In this document: piece after piece, positions 1-5,268 of the stretch
Position numbering within the stretch: position 1 is the first letter of the stretch
Layout: each line of letters starts with the position of its first letter
Origin: Micavibrio aeruginosavorus
GTDB lineage: Bacteria; Pseudomonadota; Alphaproteobacteria; UBA9219
Assembly (NCBI GenBank): GCA_020720905.1
Contig: DYNT01000069.1
Location: 1-7,079, forward strand
Direction: 5' to 3'
DNA: 7,079 bases
Made by a program: the position numbers and the translations under genes
The notes under the pieces: model-generated
What the model was told of the DNA's origin: nothing
The model's database searches: none
What the model saw: only the letters and a program-made list of their open reading frames with translations

Positions 1-389
1 GACGGCGTTACAATCCGCCCGCCACAGTGCTCAAAACAAGTATCATAAACAGCCTGACATTGATGGCGACATTCTTCAGCAACGCACCGCTCTGGCCTTT
101 CGAAATCACGGGGGCGAAGCTCCACAGGCTGCTTGGCCTTAAACTGCTCAATCGTATACGCTTCATAGTCCTTAATCGCTTGAGCCTGCATCACATTGCT
201 GCAGCCACGTTCCATGAGCCCACACGAATCATGGCAATAAGTCTGAGCCTCACGACACTGGAAAGAACAAAGCCGCCCCCCAGGCTCCGCCGGAAGTTCA
301 TAACGGGGAGGCCGTGAATCACCCCCCCCGCCGAAACAAGCTGATAGCAAAAGGATCAGGACGATAGAAAAAGGCAATCGCAAGCGCAT
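1..389 (-). CDS. Cysteine-rich lipoprotein, unknown function (3' end outside window)
   Basis: The reading frame starts at ATG (389-387) and stays open for 129 codons to the left edge, so the C-terminus is missing. The N-terminus is a lipoprotein signal: basic MRLRLPF, a hydrophobic stretch (residues 8-15) and the lipobox LSAC with Cys18 as the lipidated residue. A Gly4 linker follows. The mature part has two clusters with the same spacing, CX3C-X6-CX3C, at C41/C45/C52/C56 and C107/C111/C118/C122, with additional Cys63 and Cys102. The i, i+4, i+11, i+15 spacing would put the cysteines on one face of a helix, suggesting disulfide-braced helical hairpins in the periplasm or on the outer membrane. 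That structural reading is inference. No earlier in-frame ATG, GTG or TTG is visible nearby. An AAGAGG lies 15 bases before the ATG, which is far for a ribosome site. I do not recognise the family. That the frame is a real lipoprotein is well supported; its function is unknown. Confidence 0.8.
   Translation of the reverse strand, partial: MRLRLPFSIVLILLLSACFGGGGDSRPPRYELPAEPGGRLCSFQCREAQTYCHDSCGLMERGCSNVMQAQAIKDYEAYTIEQFKAKQPVELRPRDFERPERCVAEECRHQCQAVYDTCFEHCGGRIVTP
322..329. repeat. C8/G8 homopolymer inside the lipoprotein gene
   Basis: Eight consecutive C on the plus strand read as G8 in the coding strand. They encode the glycine linker directly after the lipidated Cys18. A change of one base would shift the frame before the cysteine-rich domain, so the tract could act as a slippage switch, although a Gly linker behind the lipobox is common by itself. 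Confidence 0.9.
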
Positions 390-439
390 GGTTAATTCAT
401 ACGGCCTCTTGAGAGTGAAGACAAGAGCATAAAGGGGTG

Positions 440-468
440 ATGACAAGATCAAAAAGGTGATGTATGAA
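440..468 (+). promoter_or_regulatory. Probable sigma-70 promoter of tRNA-Thr
   Basis: ATGACA at 440-445 matches the -35 consensus at five of six positions. After exactly 17 bases, TATGAA at 463-468 matches the -10 consensus at four of six. Transcription would begin near 475, leaving a leader of under 30 bases before the tRNA at 503, a sensible arrangement for a tRNA gene. Confidence 0.5.
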
Positions 469-502
469 AGGCGCCACGCTACGAAACACTAACAAACCCA
501 AA

Positions 503-578
503 GCCCCTATAGCTCAGCTGGTAGAGCAACTGATTTGTAATCAGTAGGTCCGCGGTTCGAGTCCGTGTGGGGGCACCA
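503..578 (+). tRNA. tRNA-Thr (anticodon UGU)
   Basis: The cloverleaf can be folded by hand. The acceptor stem GCCCCTA (503-509) pairs with TGGGGGC (568-574), including one T-G pair. The D arm contains AGCTCAGCTGGTAGAGC. The anticodon stem ACTGA/TCAGT encloses the loop TTTGTAA with anticodon TGT at 536-538, which reads ACA and related Thr codons. The T arm has the invariant GTTCGA. A73 is followed by an encoded CCA (576-578). The gene is 76 bases long with no intron. It stands alone and converges on the sugar kinase gene, whose stop codon lies 17 bases downstream. Confidence 0.97.
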
Positions 579-595
579 TTCTTATCCCCTTTAGA

Positions 596-1492
596 TTATC
601 CCCACAGGCCTGCCGCGCCGCGAAGGCCTGCGATGGGGCCATGGATGGCAGGGACAAAAAGCGTCTTGGGGTTTTTGGCGAGGCAATACCGCCCCCACTT
701 TTGCGGAACTTTCTTATAAAGATTCGGCAACCCATTCAGCCCACCACTCACAACAATGATGTGTGGATCATAGGCGTGGATAACCGTGACCATCGCCTTG
801 GCCAACATCTCATAGTAACGATCAAGAACGGCCAACGTCGCTTCATCGCCAGACCTTGCCAGCGTGGCAATCTGCGGATTATCGGCCTTTTTGCCTGTCA
901 TCGCCGCATAAAGGCGCATGAGGGCGCTTCCCGCCACCGTCGTTTCGATGCAGCCCACCTGCCCGCACCCGCATTCAATCGCCGCGCCATCGGACTCCTC
1001 GCGGTAAGGCAAGGGCAGATGGCCAATCTCGCCAGCAAGGCCATTGGGGCCCGACACGATCTTTTGATTGACGACAAAGCCCGCGCCTATGCCTGTCCCG
1101 ATAATCAGCCCCAAAACTGTGGGATAGCCCTTGCCCGCGCCATCAAGCGCTTCGGCCAGCGCCATGCTGTCCGCATCGTTCGCGATTTGCACCTCTTGTT
1201 CGGTCGCGGCAGCCAAATCATCGCGAAACGCTCGCTCACGCGCACATGCAATGCCAACGGAAAAGAAAGAGCCCTTAACCTGATCAATCATGCCAGCGAT
1301 ACTCACGCCAAAGCGCTCTACAGACGCAGAGTGCAGCTCAACCCCCGCCACAACGCCCACGCAGGCCTTGATGAAAGCGTCATAGTCTTTGGGGGTTGGA
1401 ACGCTTTGCTGGCAGATCATCGCCCCGCGCTCATCAAAAGCCGCGCCCGCGATTTTTGTACCGCCGATATCAAGCCCGATAGAAATTGTCAT
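596..1492 (-). CDS. ROK-family sugar kinase (Mak/NagK-like)
   Basis: A cytoplasmic ATP-dependent hexose kinase of 298 residues, the usual length for E. coli Mak (fructokinase) and NagK (N-acetylglucosamine kinase). Visible motifs, in order: phosphate-binding DIGGTK (8-13), ANDAD (104-108) with the expected catalytic base Asp106, GTGIGAG (132-138), EIGH (155-158), and the ROK zinc signature CGCGQVGCIE (174-183). His158, Cys174, Cys176 and Cys181 are the expected zinc ligands. The NDAN motif common in the family reads NDAD here. By eye the NDAD-to-EIGH stretch and the RGAAGLW ending resemble Mak most, but motifs do not fix the sugar, so no symbol is given. AGAGGA lies just before the ATG. The gene is monocistronic as far as seen and runs toward the tRNA. 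No transporter or sugar pathway gene is adjacent. The larger plus-strand frame across it is a shadow. Confidence 0.92.
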   Translation of the reverse strand: MTISIGLDIGGTKIAGAAFDERGAMICQQSVPTPKDYDAFIKACVGVVAGVELHSASVERFGVSIAGMIDQVKGSFFSVGIACARERAFRDDLAAATEQEVQIANDADSMALAEALDGAGKGYPTVLGLIIGTGIGAGFVVNQKIVSGPNGLAGEIGHLPLPYREESDGAAIECGCGQVGCIETTVAGSALMRLYAAMTGKKADNPQIATLARSGDEATLAVLDRYYEMLAKAMVTVIHAYDPHIIVVSGGLNGLPNLYKKVPQKWGRYCLAKNPKTLFVPAIHGPIAGLRGAAGLWG

Positions 1493-1496
1493 GGGT

Positions 1497-1502
1497 TCCT
1501 CT
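1497..1502 (-). promoter_or_regulatory. Ribosome binding site of the ROK kinase
   Basis: On the minus strand AGAGGA ends four bases before the ATG at 1492. Its position supports that start codon, as does the family motif DIGGTK beginning at residue 8. Confidence 0.6.
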
Positions 1503-1530
1503 GGTTACTGATTTCTGCAAACATTAAAGC

Positions 1531-1536
1531 ATAATA
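1531..1536 (-). promoter_or_regulatory. Possible -10 box for the ROK kinase
   Basis: On the minus strand TATTAT matches the -10 consensus at five of six positions and lies about 40 bases before the start codon, just downstream of the neighbouring gene's terminator. No good -35 box is visible 16-18 bases upstream, so this is a weak call. TTTAAT slightly nearer the gene is an alternative. Confidence 0.3.
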
Positions 1537-1557
1537 CAGCAAAGAGAAAAGGGGCAA

Positions 1558-1595
1558 AAAAAAGGTGTCGCCCAGATAAAGACAACACCTTTTTT
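1558..1595 (-). terminator. Intrinsic terminator after the 1619-2281 gene (possibly bidirectional)
   Basis: AAAAAAGGTGT (1558-1568) and ACACCTTTTTT (1585-1595) form an 11-bp stem with a 16-base loop. On the minus strand the hairpin is followed by an eight-base T run (complement of A8 at 1556-1563), so it would stop transcripts leaving the gene that ends at 1619. The plus-strand read-out also ends in T6, but no plus-strand gene precedes it. A smaller hairpin, AGGCT-GAAA-AGCCT (1607-1620), overlaps the stop codon of that gene and may add to the effect. Confidence 0.8.
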
Positions 1596-1618
1596 CTTTC
1601 TTTATGAGGCTGAAAAGC

Positions 1619-2281
1619 CTAACCCACACGCAAGGTTTTTATCAAAATACCATAGCGCCTTCTAAGGACTATTTTTGGCGAAGAAGACGGCGTGAAAGAA
1701 AATTCTTCTGTAAGCTCCCTCAAATAAAGAGCACTTTCAATCGGCTCATGAACTGTAGCCAAAAGAAAAAGGCGAGGATCCTTTTTATCTAAAACAAAAC
1801 CCCTCTCTTTTCTCAAATCCTGAGAGATAGCCGCACAACAATGATCAATTTTTTCCTGCATCGTTTTTGCGTTTAGAGCTATAGCGTCAAGACATTTTGA
1901 AGTGCCATACTTTTGAACCTTAGCCGGAGAGACCCCAACGTCTGACACGCCAACGTGTGCAAGATCACGCAAGGAGGCAAGAAGTTTAAATAACGGCTTA
2001 TTTTTTGGCTTAGACGCTTTATCAATCACAATAATATGATCAACGATAAAATCATAAGCCTTGAGCACATTGGACCTCTTCCCAAGATCCTCCATACAAT
2101 CTTTTTGATCATAGAGGCTGATAAGATACTGTGTCGCCGTCTCTGGATCCGTGTCCTTTATTTTCGTCGCACGACGCCAATCTTGTAAAGCTTGATTAGC
2201 AGCTTTCTCAATTTCAAATTGAGTCGGTGTTAACCCTCCTGCTAGTTCTTGCAACGCAATAGAGTCTAAAGCCATGGTCAT
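1619..2281 (-). CDS. Hypothetical protein, 220 residues, family not recognised
   Basis: I do not recognise this protein. It looks soluble and mostly helical, with no signal peptide or membrane span. It is rich in Lys, Asp and Ala in the first two thirds and ends in a short basic segment containing RRR (207-209). Cysteines occur singly (62, 130) and as a pair (148-149). No nucleotide-binding loop, metal cluster or other catalytic motif is evident. The start at 2281 is chosen because AAGGAG (2289-2294) stands seven bases upstream; Met3 is a less well-placed alternative. A clean start site, a strong terminator and 220 open codons argue for a real gene. Its base composition is visibly more AT-rich than the kinase and flagellar genes, which may mean transfer or weak codon selection. 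It diverges from fliF across a 267-base gap. Nothing in the protein suggests a flagellar role. Confidence 0.7.
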   Translation of the reverse strand: MTMALDSIALQELAGGLTPTQFEIEKAANQALQDWRRATKIKDTDPETATQYLISLYDQKDCMEDLGKRSNVLKAYDFIVDHIIVIDKASKPKNKPLFKLLASLRDLAHVGVSDVGVSPAKVQKYGTSKCLDAIALNAKTMQEKIDHCCAAISQDLRKERGFVLDKKDPRLFLLATVHEPIESALYLRELTEEFSFTPSSSPKIVLRRRYGILIKTLRVG

Positions 2282-2288
2282 AACATCT

Positions 2289-2294
2289 CTCCTT
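2289..2294 (-). promoter_or_regulatory. Ribosome binding site of the hypothetical gene
   Basis: On the minus strand AAGGAG sits seven bases before the ATG at 2281. This near-perfect Shine-Dalgarno sequence is the main reason to accept both the gene and this start over Met3. Confidence 0.7.
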
Positions 2295-2406
2295 CAATCA
2301 AGATTCTTAAGATGTCCCTGCATACCATTCTATCAACGCAATGAATAGTTTCATCTGCATATAAAAACGCATCCTATTCCGTCATCGATACAAAGTGAGG
2401 CAAATA

Positions 2407-2419
2407 GGCAATAATTGCC
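2407..2419. promoter_or_regulatory. Operator-like palindrome over the fliF -35 box
   Basis: GGCAAT-A-ATTGCC is a perfect 6+6 inverted repeat with one central base. Its right arm overlaps the predicted -35 box TTGCCC (2415-2420), so a bound protein would compete with RNA polymerase. The outer GGCA/TGCC arms resemble the core I recall for Caulobacter FlbD (ftr) sites, though the centre is five bases rather than the four I remember. The palindrome is directly seen; the FlbD link is inference. Confidence 0.5.
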
Positions 2420-2443
2420 CACTTTCTTAATAAATTTTATACT
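2415..2443 (+). promoter_or_regulatory. Candidate sigma-70 promoter of the fliF operon
   Basis: TTGCCC (2415-2420, four of six matches) and TATACT (2438-2443, five of six) are separated by exactly 17 bases in an AT-rich stretch. Transcription would start near 2450, giving a leader of about 100 bases to the fliF start. A housekeeping-type promoter agrees with the early position of fliF in the alphaproteobacterial flagellar cascade. It is flanked by two dyads that could regulate it. Confidence 0.5.
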
Positions 2444-2450
2444 TTTTGCG

Positions 2451-2468
2451 GGTTAAAGCTTGTTAACC
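2451..2468. promoter_or_regulatory. Dyad GGTTAA-N6-TTAACC, CtrA-like half-sites
   Basis: Two perfectly inverted 6-base arms are separated by AGCTTG. Each arm contains TTAA, and the right one reads TTAAC, like the half-sites of the cell-cycle regulator CtrA, whose consensus is TTAA-N7-TTAAC. The spacing here is six, one short of consensus. The dyad lies at the predicted transcription start of the fliF promoter, where a bound protein would more likely repress. If it instead overlapped a -35 region, the true promoter would lie further downstream, but no good -10 box is seen there. An A8 run (2471-2478) follows. Confidence 0.4.
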
Positions 2469-2496
2469 TTAAAAAAAACAAGTACCTCATCTGGGG

Positions 2497-2513
2497 CACG
2501 ATACTCTGTCGTG
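2497..2513 (+). other. Small inverted repeat in the fliF leader
   Basis: CACGA and TCGTG are separated by seven bases. In RNA this would be a short five-bp hairpin about 35 bases before the fliF start. It could be a minor leader structure or a protein site. No terminator-like U run follows it. Confidence 0.3.
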
Positions 2514-2532
2514 ATTCTACGTTTCTTCGTTC

Positions 2533-2538
2533 AAGGAG
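2533..2538 (+). promoter_or_regulatory. Ribosome binding site of fliF
   Basis: AAGGAG lies ten bases before the GTG at 2549. It decides the start: GTG is the only plausible start codon at the right distance, and the N-terminus it gives (NAFIQTLRNLG) fits FliF proteins. Confidence 0.65.
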
Positions 2539-2548
2539 TCGCTGCGAC

Positions 2549-4210
2549 GTGAACGCCTTTATCCAAACCTTACGCAATCTTGGCCCCCTGCGCTTGGGCG
2601 CCATCGCGCTTGTGGCCTTTAGCCTCCTTGGCTTTTTCGGATTTATCACCTCGCGCATTTCCTCCTCGCCCATGGCGCTCCTTTATAATGAGCTGGACGC
2701 GCAGGATGCTGGCGCTATTTCTCAAAAATTAGATGCCATGAAGATACCCTATGAGGTTGCCCCCAACGGCGGCATGATCCGCGTTCCAGGCGAGCAAGTG
2801 GGCAAGGTGCGCATGATGATGGCGGCCGAAGGCCTGCCCAAGGGCGGCTCTATCGGGTATGAGATTTTTGACCAGAAAGAAGGCTTTGGCACAACCAGCT
2901 TTGTGCAAAACATCAACCATCTACGGGCGTTGGAAGGTGAATTGGCGCGCACGATCAGCACCATGGGCTCCATTCAAAGCGCGCGCGTCCATCTGGTGTT
3001 GCCACAACGTGAGCTTTTCAGCCACGGCACACAAACCGCAACCGCCAGCGTTTTCCTTAAAACGCGCAGCGGCGCGGCTTTGGCTCGCGAACAAATCGCC
3101 TCCATCCAACACCTCATTGCCGCCGCCGTGCCGCAACTGCAACCCACGCAAATTTCTATCGTCGATGATAAAGGCAATCTTTTGGCACGGCCTTCTGATG
3201 GAGGCGCAGGGGGCGGCGTAGGAACAGACAATCAAGACGAGCTTCGCGCCCACTATGAGCAAACCCAAGCCCGCAAGATTGAGGATCTTTTGGCGCGAAC
3301 GCTTGGGTTTGGCAAAGTACGCGCCCAAGTATCCGCCGATCTGGACTTTGACCGCATCACGACAAGCTCAGAGATTTTTGATCCCGAAAGTCAGGTTGTT
3401 CGCTCACAGCAAAGCACGACGGAGGATTCCAGCGCTTCGGATGGCGGCTCTGGCAGCGTTTCGATCACAAACAATATGCCGGGAGGGCAAGCCGCAGGGG
3501 GCGGCGAAGGCGCGAACAAAACAAACCGCGCCGAAGAAACCATCAATTATGAGATTAATAAAACCGTTCGCTCACAGGTGAGGGAATCGGGTCAAGTCAA
3601 GCGCCTGTCTGTCGCCGTTGTGGTGGATGGCACCACGACAACAGCCGCCGATGGAGCCAAAACCTATCAACCCCGCACGACGGAAGAGCTTGATCAAATA
3701 AAAACCTTGGTGCGCTCAGCCGTTAATTATGACGCGACACGCGGCGACACGGTTGAAGTCATCAACATGCCCTTCACGCAAGGCGAAGGGGGAGAAACCG
3801 ATGCGACCTCGTCCGATCTTATCATGGGTATGCCCAAGTTGGACTTGCTGCGTATCGCGGAAACGCTTCTCCTTGCCTTTATCGGCTTGATGGTCGTTTT
3901 ACTTGTCGTGCGCCCTATCCTCAAGCGTCTCTTTGAGTCAGCGGGCAATTTAGGCGGGGACAACCGCTATCTGGCTTCTGATAACGGGGCGACGGCGCAA
4001 CTTCCCCCTCCTGCCCAAGGTGGAGCTTATGCTCAAAGCCTGCAAAGCGAGCCGGAAGAGGACAGCGAGATTGAGAAAATGATCGATATTTCTCGTGTCG
4101 AGGGGCGCGTAAAAGCCTCATCGCTTAGAAAGGTCGGGGAGATTGTTGACAAACACCCTGAAGAGGCCGTGTCTATTTTGCGCAACTGGATTTATCAAGA
4201 AAGCCGCTAA
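2549..4210 (+). CDS. fliF: Flagellar MS-ring protein FliF
   Basis: FliF forms the MS-ring in the inner membrane, the base on which the export gate and C-ring are built. The 553-residue product has the family's normal length and layout: a short cytoplasmic start, a first membrane span (about 16-35), the YscJ/FliF ring-building domains (about 43-90 and 115-207, with AVPQLQP at 193-199 and ISIVDDKGNLL at 202-212), a Gly/Asp-rich linker, and a third periplasmic domain to about 405 whose insert (about 272-330) is rich in Ser, Gly and Asn, as in the beta-collar. A second span (about 436-456) follows, then a cytoplasmic tail. The last 45 residues (SEIEKMIDISRVEGRV through the Trp547 region) match the FliG-binding helices. 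Translation begins at GTG. It is the first gene of the operon, 12 bases ahead of fliG. Confidence 0.97.
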   Translation: MNAFIQTLRNLGPLRLGAIALVAFSLLGFFGFITSRISSSPMALLYNELDAQDAGAISQKLDAMKIPYEVAPNGGMIRVPGEQVGKVRMMMAAEGLPKGGSIGYEIFDQKEGFGTTSFVQNINHLRALEGELARTISTMGSIQSARVHLVLPQRELFSHGTQTATASVFLKTRSGAALAREQIASIQHLIAAAVPQLQPTQISIVDDKGNLLARPSDGGAGGGVGTDNQDELRAHYEQTQARKIEDLLARTLGFGKVRAQVSADLDFDRITTSSEIFDPESQVVRSQQSTTEDSSASDGGSGSVSITNNMPGGQAAGGGEGANKTNRAEETINYEINKTVRSQVRESGQVKRLSVAVVVDGTTTTAADGAKTYQPRTTEELDQIKTLVRSAVNYDATRGDTVEVINMPFTQGEGGETDATSSDLIMGMPKLDLLRIAETLLLAFIGLMVVLLVVRPILKRLFESAGNLGGDNRYLASDNGATAQLPPPAQGGAYAQSLQSEPEEDSEIEKMIDISRVEGRVKASSLRKVGEIVDKHPEEAVSILRNWIYQESR

Positions 4211-4222
4211 GGAAACGAAAAG

Positions 4223-5248
4223 ATGGCAGGCGTTCGCGTTCGTGAAGATGTAAGGAGCCTTTCCGGTGCGGAAAAGGCTGCCATATTAATCCTCTCACTC
4301 GGAGAGGAATACGCCTCGCGCGTTTTTTCTCATATGAACGATGAAGAAATCAAAGAACTTTCGCAAGTTATGGCCAACCTTGGCAATGTTAGTTCGAACC
4401 TTGTCGAAAAACTTTTTGTCGAGTTCGTCGAACAAATGTCGTCCACAGGCTCCTTGGTTGGCACGTTTGAATCCACCGAACGCCTTTTGATGAAGGTTTT
4501 GGATAAAGGCCGCGTCGATAACATTATGGAAGATATCCGTGGCCCCGCAGGCCGCACCATGTGGGATAAATTGGCCAACGTGAATGAGATGGTTTTAGCC
4601 AACTTCCTAAAAAACGAATACCCGCAAACGGTCGCCGTTGTTGTCTCTAAAATAAAACCCGATCATGCGGCGCGCGTCCTTTCTCAACTGCCGGAAAGCT
4701 TTGCGATGGAAGTCGTGATGCGCATGCTACGTATGGAATCGGTGCAAAAAGACGTGTTGGACGATATTGAACGCACGCTCCGCAATGAGTTCATGAGCAA
4801 CCTTGCCCGCACCAACCGGCGCGATCCGCATGAAGCAATGGCCGAGATTTTCAACAATCTGGATCGCACAAGCGAAGCGAAGTTCATCGCCTCCCTTGAA
4901 GAACGCAACCGCGATTCAGCTGAGAAAATTAAAAGCCTGATGTTCACCTTTGAGGATCTGCTGAAACTGGACAGCAAGGCTATTCAAAGCGTTTTGCGCA
5001 CTGTCGATAAAAGCAAGCTGCCCATCGCGCTTAAGGGAGCCTCGGACGCGCTTAAAGACCTTTTCTTTTCCAATATGTCTGAACGCGCAGGCAAATTGGT
5101 CAAGGAAGATATCGCCGCGCTGGGGCCTACGCGCCTGCGCGATGTTGAGGAAGCGCAAACAAGCATTGTCACGGCGGCCAAGGATCTGGCGGCACGCGGC
5201 GAAATCACAATCGCCAAAGACAATGGCGAAGATGAACTGGTTTACTAA
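4223..5248 (+). CDS. fliG: Flagellar motor switch protein FliG
   Basis: FliG is the rotor protein that contacts the stator and transmits torque. Its N-terminal domain binds the FliF tail, and the rest joins FliM in the C-ring. The 341 residues cover the whole family: N domain (about 12-110), middle domain with EYPQ (132-135) in place of the usual EHPQ, a linker helix, and the C domain starting at MFTF (240-243; usually MFVF or similar). Aligned by hand to E. coli, torque residues K264, R281, D288, D289 and R297 correspond to K271, R288, E295, D296 and R304. The charge pattern is kept with one conservative Asp-to-Glu change, so the protein should be functional. Its ribosome site AAGGAA (4209-4214) overlaps the fliF stop codon. 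fliH follows 20 bases downstream. Confidence 0.97.
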   Translation: MAGVRVREDVRSLSGAEKAAILILSLGEEYASRVFSHMNDEEIKELSQVMANLGNVSSNLVEKLFVEFVEQMSSTGSLVGTFESTERLLMKVLDKGRVDNIMEDIRGPAGRTMWDKLANVNEMVLANFLKNEYPQTVAVVVSKIKPDHAARVLSQLPESFAMEVVMRMLRMESVQKDVLDDIERTLRNEFMSNLARTNRRDPHEAMAEIFNNLDRTSEAKFIASLEERNRDSAEKIKSLMFTFEDLLKLDSKAIQSVLRTVDKSKLPIALKGASDALKDLFFSNMSERAGKLVKEDIAALGPTRLRDVEEAQTSIVTAAKDLAARGEITIAKDNGEDELVY

Positions 5249-5268
5249 AAGGGCTCTAAAAGAAATCG

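Noticed and set aside
27..317. Plus-strand open frame of 96 codons at the left edge
   Set aside because: It overlaps the minus-strand lipoprotein frame, which has a lipobox and ordered cysteine spacing, and it has no comparable features.
426..431. Possible -10 box (TATGCT on the minus strand) for the lipoprotein gene
   Set aside because: No convincing -35 box stands at a proper distance; too weak to list as a promoter.
605..630. Hairpin CAGGCCT/AGGCCTG as terminator for the tRNA or the kinase
   Set aside because: It lies within the last kinase codons (Ala-Gly-Leu occurs twice there, which explains the repeat), and no T run follows on either strand.
641..1534. Long plus-strand open frame (297 codons) opposite the ROK kinase
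   Set aside because: It lies antisense to a gene with complete family motifs and its translation has no recognisable domain. It is a composition shadow.
2493..2513. Sigma-54-like element GGGCACG upstream of fliF
   Set aside because: The -24 half looks good, but ten bases after its GG the sequence is TG instead of the required GC, and no TTGCA-like -12 element is present. fliF is also an early, non-sigma-54 gene in the comparable Caulobacter cascade.
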